NCBI RefSeq assembly: GCF_000328525.1
Contig: NC_019964.1
Location: 3,100,001 to 3,164,000 of the forward strand
Reading direction: 5' to 3'
Length of the DNA: 64,000 nt
Source of the DNA: Halovivax ruber XH-70
Lineage (GTDB): Archaea > Halobacteriota > Halobacteria > Halobacteriales > Natrialbaceae
Below the pieces are notes generated by a model. The model saw only the letters and a list, made by a program, of their open reading frames with translations, did no database searches and was not told where the DNA came from. This document shows, piece by piece, positions 28,001 through 36,198 of this stretch. The stretch's first letter is position 1. Each line of letters opens with the position of its first letter. A program made the translations under genes and the position numbers.

Positions 28001-28633
28001 GATCGGGAGGTGCTTGGCGATGAACTTCGTCTCCTTGTCCTTCGGCGTGTACTGGAGACCGGTCTCGGAGTCGTACAGCGAGATCTCCTCGGCGTAGCGC
28101 TCGATCTCTTCGTCCCGGGCCTGGTACGTTTCGAGCCCGACGAGTGCGCGCGTGTAGTCGGCGACGAGCACCGAGAGTGCCTGGGCGGTCCCACCCGCAG
28201 AGCGGATCGGGCCGGCGTAGTAGACGTTGACGAACTCGGACCCGTCGCTATTTTCGAGGAATTCGACGCGGTCGATGCCCTCGATCGGCGCGGCGACGAC
28301 GCCCTCGGTCAACAGCGCGACCGCGGTGCGGACGGCGCCTTCGACCTTGCCCGCCTTGGTCTCGTAGTCGCCGACGCGACCCTCCGCGAAGTCGACCGCG
28401 AGTTCGAGCGCGGCCTCTTCGCGGCTCATCTCGCCTTCGAGTTCGCGGACGCGTTCGGCGACGCCCTCGATGCCGAGGATGTTCTCGACGCGGTCGGCCA
28501 TGTCTCTGGCGACGGGGATCTCGACCTCGGGTTCCGGATCGCCGCCGCGCGAGCGAGCGCGCTCGGCGACGTCGAACGCGTCGTCGAGTTCGGCCTCTAA
28601 CGTCTCGAAGTAGCGTTCGTCTACCTCGCGCAT
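25007..28633 (-). CDS. polC: DNA polymerase II (PolD) large subunit DP2
   Basis: The 1208-residue catalytic subunit of the archaeal D-family replicative polymerase. The active-site motif NCDGDED is at residues 960-966, with catalytic Asp962 and Asp964. Zinc-binding clusters lie at about 704-761 (CPEC/CPSC/CDRC series) and about 1123-1149 (CLDCG, CRECG). The C-terminus QSGIADFM resembles a PCNA-interacting (PIP) box. An Asp/Glu-rich insertion covers about residues 278-326. No intein is present, but codons around residue 960 are strikingly A/T-rich. The start codon lies one base after the stop of the PPC gene, so they form an operon. Confidence 0.97.
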   Translation of the reverse strand: MREVDERYFETLEAELDDAFDVAERARSRGGDPEPEVEIPVARDMADRVENILGIEGVAERVRELEGEMSREEAALELAVDFAEGRVGDYETKAGKVEGAVRTAVALLTEGVVAAPIEGIDRVEFLENSDGSEFVNVYYAGPIRSAGGTAQALSVLVADYTRALVGLETYQARDEEIERYAEEISLYDSETGLQYTPKDKETKFIAKHLPIMLDGEATGDEEVSGFRDLERVDTNSARGGMCLVLAEGIALKAPKIQRYTSQLDEVDWPWLQDLIDGTYYDDADGEADEADGEDGASNGNDGDGDEGGDGDEDDSSDDEAATESEDDASVEAVDYDGPERVEESTKFLRDLIAGRPVFSHPCAEGGFRLRYGRARNHGFATAGVHPAAMHLLDDFLATGTQIKTERPGKAAGVVPVDSIEGPTVRLANGDVRQIDDPEVALELRNGVEKILDLGEYLVNYGEFVENNHPLAPASYVPEWWVQDLAAAGVDVQALQDDPSIDLDHPTIERALEWAETYDAPLHPAYTFLWHDLSVEAFCDLAATVAAGRIEDTDAGPVLELDHTDATRDALETVVIEHRQREDHIEIDDPRPFVRSLGCRITKTGRIERDWVDEDLSEHARTWGTAEPGDNAVEAVTEVAPFEIRERAPTRVGNRMGRPEKSESRDMSPAVHTLFPIGEAGGAQRDVAKAGSHADTMADTPGVVEIQVGRTRCPECDTESYDHRCPECDTRTEPDYRCPSCDERIRPDEAGRVECDRCEKTATCVEPRPIDLNAAYRDALESVGERENAYDILKGVKGLTSTDKLPEPIEKGILRAKHDVSSFKDGTVRYDMTDLPVTSVRASELDVTVGQLEALGYEEDIHGEPLAHEDQLVELKVQDIVLSDGAAAHMLQTADFIDDLLEQYYGLEPYYELEGRDELVGELVFGMAPHTSAATVGRVIGFTSAAVGYAHPYFHAAKRRNCDGDEDCVMLLLDGLLNFSKSFLPDKRGGRMDAPLVMSSRIDPSEIDDEAHNMDIVSQYPREFYEASLEMVDPGEVDIQIGEDTLGTDGEYTGFQHTHDTTDIAMGPDLSAYKTLGSMMDKMDAQLEISRKLRAVDETDVAERVIEYHFLPDLIGNLRAFSRQETRCLDCGEKFRRMPLTEVCRECGGNVNLTVHEGSVNKYMDTAIQVAEEFGCRDYTKQRLEVLETSLESIFENDKNKQSGIADFM
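25685..25783 (-). other. A/T-rich synonymous-codon patch at the DP2 intein site
   Basis: Within polC, 23 of these 33 codons end in A or T, including AGA, AGA, TTA and GTA, while flanking codons are almost all G/C-ending. The protein sequence is fully conserved. The patch straddles the Asn960/Cys961 junction (between 25754 and 25753), where DP2 inteins insert in other archaea. Confidence 0.9.
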
Positions 28634-28634
28634 A

Positions 28635-29057
28635 TCAGAGCGGCCAGAGGTCGAGGTCGGTCGTCTCGTCGTGGGCGCGTTCGAGCGGCGTCTCGAACGC
28701 CCGCATGTAGACCTCGCCGGCGAAGACGGTCCCCGCGTTCAGGTGGCCGGCGACGGCCTCGCCGTCGGGCCGCGAGAGGACGGCGTGGGTGTGAGCGAAT
28801 CGCTCGCCATCGAGGAGGGAGACGTTGCCGACGCAGCTCGCGACTTCGAGTTCCTCGTCGAACGTGATCGGATCGTAGGATCCCTCGTCCTGGTAGTAGA
28901 ACCAGAGTTCGGCGTCCTGGACGGCACCGAGTGCCGTGAACCAGGCCGCGTCCGCGTCGACCGCGGCGGCGAGGGCCTCGATCTCGGTCCGCCAGTCCGC
29001 GCCCGTTTCGAGCCGGGCGACGTACTCGCCTGCGGTCTCGACCGATCGAAAGTGCAT
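28635..29057 (-). CDS. PPC/DUF296-domain DNA-binding protein
   Basis: A 140-residue protein with a PPC (DUF296) domain, found in plant AHL proteins and in stand-alone prokaryotic DNA-binding proteins. The pattern is visible as AWFTALGAVQDAELWFY, a central beta core, a HTHAVLSRPDG turn and the signature GHLNAGTVFAGEVYMR. It lies one base upstream of polC and should be co-transcribed with it. The ATG at 29057 has a TATA-like TTTTT box about 28 bases upstream; a start four codons earlier is possible. Confidence 0.86.
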   Translation of the reverse strand: MHFRSVETAGEYVARLETGADWRTEIEALAAAVDADAAWFTALGAVQDAELWFYYQDEGSYDPITFDEELEVASCVGNVSLLDGERFAHTHAVLSRPDGEAVAGHLNAGTVFAGEVYMRAFETPLERAHDETTDLDLWPL

Positions 29058-29082
29058 GGGACAACTCACCCGCGCAGCGTGG

Positions 29083-29103
29083 AAAAAGTCTCCGCTTGGA
29101 GAC
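29083..29103 (-). promoter_or_regulatory. Promoter with adjoining palindrome, PPC-polC operon
   Basis: Read on the minus strand, GTCTCC-AAGC-GGAGAC (29088-29103) directly abuts the T-rich TATA position (29083-29087) of the operon. A dyad overlapping the BRE/TATA region is a usual place for a repressor operator. Confidence 0.5.
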
Positions 29104-29120
29104 TGCCAGATCGTCGAACC

Positions 29121-29208
29121 GTTTCGTCCGAGTCGAGCGATCGTTTCAGCAGAGTCAGCTGACTGTTTCGGTCGCAGCGGCAGACCGTTTCAGCCGAGTC
29201 GCTCCAAC
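29121..29208. repeat. Four tandem 22-bp degenerate repeats (GTTTC boxes)
   Basis: GTTTC occurs at 29121, 29143, 29165 and 29187, exactly 22 bases apart. Units share the pattern GTTTC, A or G, then a GAGTC or similar core. A 22-bp period is about two helical turns, so the boxes face the same side of the helix. The period is not a multiple of three, so this is not a coding repeat. Confidence 0.8.
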
Positions 29209-29480
29209 CGAGAGGCTACTCGTCTCACCTCCGCTGGCCGAGCCGGTCGCAGTGGGAAGGGCAAGGGCCCAGGCGGGGCGCAGGATGGCAGAGCGGTTCG
29301 AATCGGTAGTATCACCCAGCTACCGCTGTTTCACGAGGCAAGAACGGCCCACTCACGAGACGGCGACGACGGAGCCTGCGAGGGGTCCGGTTCGTCGCGC
29401 TCGCAATACGCAGTCCGTACCGGAGTAAATGCGGGATTAAGCGTTCGTTTCAAAAATTACGCGAGAGATACATCTCGAGT
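29209..29480. other. Divergent gap between PPC-polC and peptide ABC operons
   Basis: No gene is seen. A hairpin CGGTAG...CTACCG with a 10-base loop lies near 29304-29325. Base composition becomes A/T-rich towards the peptide operon promoter. Confidence 0.5.
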
Positions 29481-29500
29481 AATAATATCATATATAATAC
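29481..29500 (+). promoter_or_regulatory. AT-rich promoter of the peptide ABC transporter operon
   Basis: AATAATATCATATATAATAC precedes the ATG at 29523 by 22-42 bases and should contain the TATA element of the five-gene operon. Confidence 0.55.
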
Positions 29501-29522
29501 TATCCCCGTGTGGTCCTGTGCC

Positions 29523-31268
29523 ATGGCACGACCCACGACGCTATCGCGGCGGCGGCTGCTGGCCACCGGCGCGGTGGTCTCGGGCGCTGCGATTGCCGGT
29601 TGCATCGGTGGAGACGGGAACGGTGATGGTGACGGCGACGGACTCGTCGACCCCGAGGACTTCCAGTACGATCGCGAGGAGCCGGACGACGAGGAGGCCG
29701 CTCGCCAGAGCGAGTTACATTACACGCAAGAACAAGAGCGGTCGGAAGACTTCGACCCGGTCGTCTCGAACGACGCGTACAGTTTCCAGGTGTTCAACTG
29801 GGTGTTCGACGGGCTGTACGAGTTCGACGACGGACTCGGACTCGAACCGAAACTGGCGACCGGCGACCCGGAAATCGAGAACGACGGGACCCGGTTCATC
29901 TACGAGCTCGCCGATGGCGCGGAGTTTAGCAACGGGAATCCCGTCACCGCCGAAGACGTCGAACACTCGTTCATCGCGCCGGTCCTAGAGCAGACCGAGA
30001 ACGCCCCGGAGTACAGTATGATCGAGGCTACGGAGGTCATCGACGAGCGCTCCTTGCAGGTCGACCTCGTCGAGCCGTACGGTCCGTGGGAAACGCTGAC
30101 GCAGGCGATTTCTGTCGTCAGTAAGCAGGACCGGCTTGCCGATCCGGAGGCGTACGACGAGGCGACGCCGGACACTGTCGAGGCGAACCCCGATCAGTTG
30201 ACCGAGTACGTGAACACGTCGTACAACGACGACCCCGTCGGAAACACCGTTGGGAGCGGCCCGTTCGAGTTCGAGGAGTTCTCCCTCAACGGCCCGGCTA
30301 CGCTGGTTCGCCGGGACGATTACTGGGGCGAACCGCAGCCGTACCTGCAGCGGGTGACGTTCGAAGCCGCCGCCGACCCGTCGAGCCGAGTCAGTCAGAT
30401 CCAGGCGGACGATACCGACGCAATCTCGGGCATCCCCGACAACAGCTGGCCAGAACTGGACCAGGACGGTGTCCGGCGGCACATGAGCGAGAGTCCCTCG
30501 TACATGTACCTCGCGTTCAACTGTACGGACGAAGCCGACACGAGTTCGCCCGAGATTCGGCGGGCCATCTGCCAATCGTTCTCGATGCGCGATTTCGTCG
30601 AAACGAACGCCTCGAACACCACCCAGCCCATCACGACGCCGGTCCCGCCGATCACCAACGAAGAGTGGGGCTTCCCGATGGACGAGTGGCGCGACGAGTA
30701 CTATCCGGAGTACGACCCGGACAACGCCGAGTCGCTGCTCGGCGAGCACGCACCCGACGATTTCAATCCGACGATCATCACACCGTCCGGCATCCGGGCG
30801 GATCTCGCTGAGCGAATCGCGACGCGACTCGACGAGATCGGATACAGCGCCCAGGTGCAGGAACTGGACTTCGGGACGCTGACGGACACCTACATCACGG
30901 GAAACCCGGACGACTACGAGATGTATCTGCTCGGCTGGACCGGCGGGCCGGACCCGGACACCTACCTCTACAACCTGTTCCACGAGGAAGCGGCTGGGCT
31001 GAGTCAGGGGCACTTCTACGAGGGGAGCGACTCGTTCCACGACGACATCCTCGCGGCGCGACAGACGGCCGATCAGGACGAGCGCTACGACCTCTACGAG
31101 GGAGTTCTGATCGAGATTCTGGAACAGTTGCCCGCGCTCCCCGCGTTCACCCAGCACAACACGATGGCCGCTGGCACGCACGTGAAAGATCTGCACGCGC
31201 ACCCGAACGTCGCGACGAACCCACAACTCGCGACTCAGTACGGGAACGTCTGGGTCGAGGAGTCGTAG
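29523..31268 (+). CDS. ABC transporter substrate-binding lipoprotein (dipeptide/oligopeptide type)
   Basis: A 581-residue solute-binding protein family 5 member. The twin arginine (SRRRLLATG) and lipobox (AIAGC, Cys27) show a Tat-exported lipid-anchored protein. The mature chain has the family pattern: PVVSNDAYSFQVFNWVFDGL early, ANGNPVTAEDV-like (here SNGNPVTAEDVEHSF) and YLLGWTGGPDPD near the end. It delivers peptides or related solutes to the permease encoded directly downstream. The ATG at 29523 is chosen to place the Tat motif. Confidence 0.93.
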   Translation: MARPTTLSRRRLLATGAVVSGAAIAGCIGGDGNGDGDGDGLVDPEDFQYDREEPDDEEAARQSELHYTQEQERSEDFDPVVSNDAYSFQVFNWVFDGLYEFDDGLGLEPKLATGDPEIENDGTRFIYELADGAEFSNGNPVTAEDVEHSFIAPVLEQTENAPEYSMIEATEVIDERSLQVDLVEPYGPWETLTQAISVVSKQDRLADPEAYDEATPDTVEANPDQLTEYVNTSYNDDPVGNTVGSGPFEFEEFSLNGPATLVRRDDYWGEPQPYLQRVTFEAAADPSSRVSQIQADDTDAISGIPDNSWPELDQDGVRRHMSESPSYMYLAFNCTDEADTSSPEIRRAICQSFSMRDFVETNASNTTQPITTPVPPITNEEWGFPMDEWRDEYYPEYDPDNAESLLGEHAPDDFNPTIITPSGIRADLAERIATRLDEIGYSAQVQELDFGTLTDTYITGNPDDYEMYLLGWTGGPDPDTYLYNLFHEEAAGLSQGHFYEGSDSFHDDILAARQTADQDERYDLYEGVLIEILEQLPALPAFTQHNTMAAGTHVKDLHAHPNVATNPQLATQYGNVWVEES

Positions 31269-31374
31269 AGAGAGCGGACGGGCGAACCGAGCGGACGGAC
31301 ACCGCAAGTGCACACGAAATGGCGATCGGGAATCGAACGAAACGGCTGACCAATTCACAGAGACGCCACTAACG

Positions 31375-32373
31375 ATGGGACTCCTTCGCTACACGACGTT
31401 CCGGGTTGCCCAGGCGATCCCGGTGTTGATCGGAATCACTGCGATACTCTTCCTGTTCATCAACTTGACCCCGGGCGATCCGATCCGGATCATGACGGCC
31501 GGGCAAGAGGTATCGGAAGCACACCTGGCCTATCTGGAACAACGATACGGGCTCGACAGACCGCTCTACGTCCGGTACTGGGACTACCTGACGGGCATCC
31601 TGACGGGCGACCTCGGCCGGAGCATCCACTTCGATCGACCGGTGACCGAAGTGATGTGGCCCCGGGTCGGGCCGACGCTGCTGCTCGTGCTCTCGGCGTT
31701 TCTCTTCGCCATGGTCACGGCGATCCCGCTCGGGATACTCGCCGCGACGCGGCGGAACGAACCGACCGACCACATCTCGCGCCTCGTCGCCCTCTTCGGT
31801 GTCAGCACGCCATCGTTCTGGATCGGGATCATGCTCATCATCATCTTCGCGGTGCAACTCGGCTGGTTCCCGTCTGCAGGGCTCGTCATGCCGTGGCACG
31901 TCCCCGACGACGCCGGAGTGGACGGGTACTTCTGGCACATGATCGACGTCATCCACCACCTGTTCCTGCCGATGGTGTCGCTCGGAACGCTCCAGATGGC
32001 GACGATCATGCGCGTCGAGCGAACACAGATGATCGACTCGCTGCAGGGCGAGTACGTCAAACTCGCCCGGGCGTACGGCGTCTCGGAGCGAACGATCCTC
32101 AGAAAACACGCGTTCCAGGTGGCACAGCTCCCGGTAATCACCCTCGTCGGGCTCGGCCTGTCGACCGCACTCGGCGGGGCCGTTCTGACGGAGACCGTCT
32201 TCAACATCAACGGGATGGGACGGTTACTGATCGATTCGATCGGGCGAAAGGACTACCAAGTCGTGATGAGCGTCGCGACCATCCTGGCCGTCATCTTCGT
32301 CGTCGGCGTCATCATCACTGATATCGCGTACGCATACGTCGACCCGCGTGTCACGTACGGGGAGGGTGACTGA
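31375..32373 (+). CDS. ABC transporter permease, DppB type
   Basis: A 332-residue membrane protein with about six helices, starting with the conserved RVAQAIPVLIGITAI first helix. LTPGDPIRI and the long extracellular loop follow. The EAA motif that docks to the ATPase is EYVKLARAYGVSERTILRKH. It pairs with the DppC-type protein encoded two bases further on. It lies 106 bases after the binding-protein gene, in the same operon. Confidence 0.93.
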   Translation: MGLLRYTTFRVAQAIPVLIGITAILFLFINLTPGDPIRIMTAGQEVSEAHLAYLEQRYGLDRPLYVRYWDYLTGILTGDLGRSIHFDRPVTEVMWPRVGPTLLLVLSAFLFAMVTAIPLGILAATRRNEPTDHISRLVALFGVSTPSFWIGIMLIIIFAVQLGWFPSAGLVMPWHVPDDAGVDGYFWHMIDVIHHLFLPMVSLGTLQMATIMRVERTQMIDSLQGEYVKLARAYGVSERTILRKHAFQVAQLPVITLVGLGLSTALGGAVLTETVFNINGMGRLLIDSIGRKDYQVVMSVATILAVIFVVGVIITDIAYAYVDPRVTYGEGD

Positions 32374-32375
32374 CG

Positions 32376-33374
32376 ATGGCCGTCTCCAGCGAATCACAGG
32401 TCGAAGGCGGCGACGGCGCGAGCGGCGAGGTTGCAGCGAAGACGTGGCGGGACACGCTCGGGCGAATCAAGCGCGACACGACGGCCCGGTGGGGACTGTA
32501 CGTCATCAGCGTCGTCCTTGTCGTCGGCCTCTACGCCTTCGTCGACACCTACCTGTCGACGCTCACCTTCGGCGCCTTCGACAATTACACGATGGCGGAG
32601 GCGATTCCGATCTTCGACCACCCCGAACACCTCCCCGCACCTGGTGAGTCCCAGCCGAACCAGCCGCCCGCCTTCCACGTCGACGGCTCACTCGAGTATC
32701 CGCTCGGAACGGACCCCGAAGGTCGCGATTACTTCACGAGGCTGGTCTACGGGAGCCAGATCTCGGTCAGCGTCGGCATCGTCGCGACGCTGCTCGGCAC
32801 CGTGGCGGGGACGATCGTCGGGGCCGTCTCAGGTTACTACGGCGGCCGCGTCGACGACATCCTGATGCGCAGCGTCGAGACGCTCTACGCGATCCCGGGA
32901 CTGATCCTGATCATCGTCTTCACCGAGTTCGCCAGCGGCGGGGAACGGAACATTCAGTACGCGATCATCGGCGTCTCGCTGACGACGATCCCGATCTTCG
33001 CGCGAATCATCCGCTCGCGAGTGCTCTCGGTGCGCGAGATGGACTACATCGAAGCCGCGCGAGCGGCCGGCGTGAAGGACCGATACATCATTGCAAAGCA
33101 CATCATCCCGAACAGCTTCGCGCCGGTGCTCGTCTACGCGACGCTGGAGATCGGTGTCGTGATCCTCATCGTGGCCGGCCTGTCGTTTCTCGGCTACGGT
33201 GCCCAGCCACCGACACCGGACTGGGGGCGAATGCTCGCCCAGTCGTACCGCTACATGCACTCGAACATCTGGCTCTCGATCTGGCCGGGACTCGCGATCA
33301 TGTTCACCATCATGGGCTTCAACCTCTTCGGCGACGGGCTCCAGGACGCCCTCGACCCGCGAATCGACAACTAA
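32376..33374 (+). CDS. ABC transporter permease, DppC type
   Basis: A 332-residue permease with a hydrophilic N-terminus of about 35 residues, one early helix and five clustered helices. The signature LGTDPEGRDYFTRLVYGSQIS is split across its two halves as in DppC proteins, and the EAA motif is YIEAARAAGVKDRYIIAKH. The start lies two bases after the dppB-type stop codon. It forms the heteromeric channel with the previous protein. Confidence 0.93.
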   Translation: MAVSSESQVEGGDGASGEVAAKTWRDTLGRIKRDTTARWGLYVISVVLVVGLYAFVDTYLSTLTFGAFDNYTMAEAIPIFDHPEHLPAPGESQPNQPPAFHVDGSLEYPLGTDPEGRDYFTRLVYGSQISVSVGIVATLLGTVAGTIVGAVSGYYGGRVDDILMRSVETLYAIPGLILIIVFTEFASGGERNIQYAIIGVSLTTIPIFARIIRSRVLSVREMDYIEAARAAGVKDRYIIAKHIIPNSFAPVLVYATLEIGVVILIVAGLSFLGYGAQPPTPDWGRMLAQSYRYMHSNIWLSIWPGLAIMFTIMGFNLFGDGLQDALDPRIDN

Positions 33375-33383
33375 CACCAGACA

Positions 33384-34517
33384 ATGAGTACCGAACCACT
33401 GCTTCGCGTCGAGAACCTGAAGACACAGTTCGTCACCGAGAACGGAACCGTTCGTGCCGTCGACGGCATCTCCTTCGAGGTCTACGAGGGCGAGATCGTC
33501 GGTATCGTGGGCGAGAGCGGCGCGGGAAAGAGCGTCGCCTCGATGAGCCTGCTCAGACTCGTCGACAGCCCCGGCGAGATCGTCGCCGGCGAGATAACCT
33601 ACAAGGGACGGACGATCTTCGCGGCCGAAGAGACCGAAGACGGCGACAGACGGCCACGCGAGGGGACACTCTCGGCCGAGACAGTCCGCAAGGAGATCCG
33701 TGGCAACGAGATCGCCGCCATCTTCCAGGACCCGATGGAGTCGCTCAATCCCGTCTTCACGATCGGCGGCCAGCTCCGGGAGTTCATCGAACTCAACCGG
33801 GATCTGACGGGCGACGAGGCCCGCAAGGAGGCGATCGACATGCTCCGTGAGGTCGGCATTCCCGACGCCGAGGGGCGCTACGACGAGTATCCGCACCAGT
33901 TCTCCGGCGGCATGCGCCAGCGCGTGCTGATCGCGATGGCACTGGCCTGCCAGCCGAGCCTGATCATCGCCGACGAGCCGACGACCGCGCTTGACGTCAC
34001 CGTCGAGGGACAGATCCTGGACCTCGTCGACGAGCTCCAGCGCAAGTACGGCACGAGCTTCATCTGGGTCACCCACGACATGGGCGTCGTCGCCGAAATC
34101 TGCGACCGCGTCAACGTCATGTATCTTGGAGAGATCGTCGAACAGGCACCCGTCGACGAACTCTTCTACGAGACCGGCCACCCCTACACGAAGGCCCTGC
34201 TCGACTCGATGCCGCGACCGGATCGAACGGTCACGGACTTAGATCCCATTCGTGGCGTCATGCCGGAGGCGATCGATCCACCGCCAGGTTGCCGATTCCA
34301 CCCGCGCTGTCCCGACGCGAGAGAGGTCTGTCGACAGATCCACCCCGAGCCGGCGGAGATCGATCGGGTCGACGGGTTCGCACACCGATCCGCGTGTTTC
34401 AAGCGCGACGTCTTCGACGTCGGCTACGACGAGAGTCCACCGCTCGACAACCTCGCACGGAGCGAGCGTGGACAGGAACCCTCGGAGGTCGCCAGCGGGG
34501 GTGAGGCGAATGAGTAG
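33384..34517 (+). CDS. ABC transporter ATP-binding protein, DppD type
   Basis: A 377-residue ATPase. Walker A is GESGAGKS (residues 43-50), the signature is FSGGMRQR, and Walker B is LIIADEPT. The C-terminal oligopeptide-transporter domain carries [11 protein letters not shown] with further cysteines, which in related proteins bind an Fe-S cluster or stabilise the fold. The final codons overlap the next gene by eight bases. Confidence 0.94.
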   Translation: MSTEPLLRVENLKTQFVTENGTVRAVDGISFEVYEGEIVGIVGESGAGKSVASMSLLRLVDSPGEIVAGEITYKGRTIFAAEETEDGDRRPREGTLSAETVRKEIRGNEIAAIFQDPMESLNPVFTIGGQLREFIELNRDLTGDEARKEAIDMLREVGIPDAEGRYDEYPHQFSGGMRQRVLIAMALACQPSLIIADEPTTALDVTVEGQILDLVDELQRKYGTSFIWVTHDMGVVAEICDRVNVMYLGEIVEQAPVDELFYETGHPYTKALLDSMPRPDRTVTDLDPIRGVMPEAIDPPPGCRFHPRCPDAREVCRQIHPEPAEIDRVDGFAHRSACFKRDVFDVGYDESPPLDNLARSERGQEPSEVASGGEANE

Positions 34518-35877
34518 CGATTCTGCCCAGAGCGGCGATTCGGCTCGCACGGACACCCACGACCGGTCGGGAGGCGGCTCCGAGGCGGAGACCATGGTTC
34601 GCGTCAACGGCCTGAAGAAGTACTTCCGGTCGTCGTCCGGGCTGTTCGACGGGCTCAGCCTCGACACCAGTACGTTCCCGCCGATCCGCGTGGATCGCGA
34701 GCCGGTCAAGGCCGTCGACGACGTCTCGTTCGACATCCGTGACGGCGAGACGCTCGGCCTCGTCGGCGAGTCCGGCTGCGGGAAGAGTACACTCGGCCGG
34801 ACGATCCTCCGACTGCTGACGCCGACGGCGGGGAACATCTACTACAAGGGAAGCGACCTGGCCGAGTTGAGCGGGTCTGACCTGCGCGAGATGCGTTCGG
34901 ACATCCAGATGATCTTCCAGGACCCGCAGTCGTCGCTGGACCCGCGTATGCGCGTCGGCGACATCATCGAGGAGCCGATGTGGGCCCACGACATGCTCGA
35001 CGCCGAGGGGCGGGAGGCCCGCGCGAAGATGCTCCTCGAGAAGGTCGGCCTCGATCCGCACCACTACAACCGGTTTCCCCACGCCTTCTCGGGCGGCCAG
35101 CGCCAGCGAATCAACCTCGCCCGCGCGCTGTCGGTCGATCCCGACTTCATCGTCTGCGACGAGCCGGTCTCCGCGCTCGACGTCTCGATTCAGGCGCAGG
35201 TACTGAACACGATGGAGGAACTCCAGGAGGAGTTCGGCCTCACGTACCTCTTCATCGCCCACGACCTCTCGGTAATCCGGTACATCTCCGACCGCGTCGC
35301 CGTGATGTACCTCGGCAACATCGTCGAACTCGCAGCAAAGGAGGAACTCTTCGAGAACCCGTCCCATCCCTACACCCGGGCGCTCCTCGACTCGATTCCG
35401 GTCCCCGATCCACGCGACAGCGACGCACGAGGCGTCCTCGAAGGCGAGGTGCCGAGCCCGACCAACCCGCCCTCGGGATGTCGCTTCCGGACTCGCTGTC
35501 CGAAACTCATCGCGCCGGAGGCGTACGACCTGACCGACGGGGAGTGGAACGACGTCAGAGCCTTCATGCGGGCGGTCGACCGGCGCACGTTCGACACCGC
35601 GCCGGCAGCCGAACTCCGGGCGACGTTCTTCGAACGCGGCGTCCCCGGTGGCGACGCCGGGGCGATCGTCGAGGAAGCCATCGAACTCGTCGCGACCGAC
35701 GGCTCGGCGGCGTCCCAGCGGAGTACCAGTGCGCGGGCGAACTGGGACGAAGCCGCATCGCTGCTCGTCGGCTCCTTCGCCGACCAGAGTATCTGCGCCC
35801 GCGAGCGGCCAGCCTACGAGGTCGAGCCCGAATTCGGCGACGGCAGGCACTTCAGCGCCTGTCACCTTCACCGCTAG
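34510..35877 (+). CDS. ABC transporter ATP-binding protein, DppF type
   Basis: A 455-residue ATPase. Walker A is GESGCGKS (about 86-93), the signature FSGGQRQR and Walker [13 protein letters not shown]. It is about 120 residues longer than bacterial DppF. Extra length lies at the N-terminus (about 30 hydrophilic residues), in a loop after the first strand, and in an insertion of about 90 residues that splits the C-terminal cysteine domain between GCRFRTRCP and ICARERP...SACHLH. The ATG at 34510 overlaps the DppD-type gene and replaces a longer in-frame frame starting inside that gene. Confidence 0.93.
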   Translation: MSSDSAQSGDSARTDTHDRSGGGSEAETMVRVNGLKKYFRSSSGLFDGLSLDTSTFPPIRVDREPVKAVDDVSFDIRDGETLGLVGESGCGKSTLGRTILRLLTPTAGNIYYKGSDLAELSGSDLREMRSDIQMIFQDPQSSLDPRMRVGDIIEEPMWAHDMLDAEGREARAKMLLEKVGLDPHHYNRFPHAFSGGQRQRINLARALSVDPDFIVCDEPVSALDVSIQAQVLNTMEELQEEFGLTYLFIAHDLSVIRYISDRVAVMYLGNIVELAAKEELFENPSHPYTRALLDSIPVPDPRDSDARGVLEGEVPSPTNPPSGCRFRTRCPKLIAPEAYDLTDGEWNDVRAFMRAVDRRTFDTAPAAELRATFFERGVPGGDAGAIVEEAIELVATDGSAASQRSTSARANWDEAASLLVGSFADQSICARERPAYEVEPEFGDGRHFSACHLHR

Positions 35878-35913
35878 GCGTCGAACTGGGCCGGGAAAAT
35901 TGGCGTCGCCCGC

Positions 35914-36081
35914 TCACCGCCAGGCGGCAAGCGCCGGTGCGGACTCCACGTTCATCGATACCCACGCCCCGTCTGTCGAGATGTCGGCGATGACGTACTC
36001 TTCGCCGCCGACCGCTGGATCGATCGACGCGACGACCGTCTCTGCATCCTGCGTCGCAGTAGGGAGTGGGTTACCCTCCAT
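35914..36081 (-). CDS. Small haloarchaeal protein of unknown function
   Basis: A 55-residue protein containing EEYVIADISTDGAWVSM and ending ALAAWR. It is compact, with alternating strand-like segments. The start at 36081 is supported by a TATA box (GGCTTTATCAA) about 28 bases upstream. It is convergent with the peptide transporter operon and divergent from the CBS protein gene, with the two promoters only about 50 bases apart. Confidence 0.68.
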   Translation of the reverse strand: MEGNPLPTATQDAETVVASIDPAVGGEEYVIADISTDGAWVSMNVESAPALAAWR

Positions 36082-36103
36082 GAGAAAGAATCTCACCCAG
36101 GGG

Positions 36104-36114
36104 TTGATAAAGCC
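36104..36114 (-). promoter_or_regulatory. TATA box of the small gene at 36081
   Basis: The minus strand reads GGCTTTATCAA, centred about 28 bases from the start codon. Confidence 0.6.
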
Positions 36115-36164
36115 GTCGAAGGTGTGACGGCGACTAGCACGGGTCGAGTGGACACGGAAACACT

Positions 36165-36174
36165 GGCTTTATAC
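36165..36174 (+). promoter_or_regulatory. TATA box of the CBS-glyS operon
   Basis: GGCTTTATAC is centred about 29 bases before the ATG at 36199, which decides that start over one 75 bases upstream. Confidence 0.62.
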
Positions 36175-36198
36175 GGGTTTTGGCCGTATCCGGACGAC

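Noticed and set aside
25007-28633. Intein in PolC
   Set aside because: The conserved blocks run through NCDGDED without interruption and no splicing or endonuclease motif is present; only the codon patch remains.
29281-29330. tRNA-like GCAGAGCGGTTCGAATCGG string in the divergent gap
   Set aside because: The GTTCGAAT string resembles a T-loop, but no acceptor, D or anticodon stems can be built around it.
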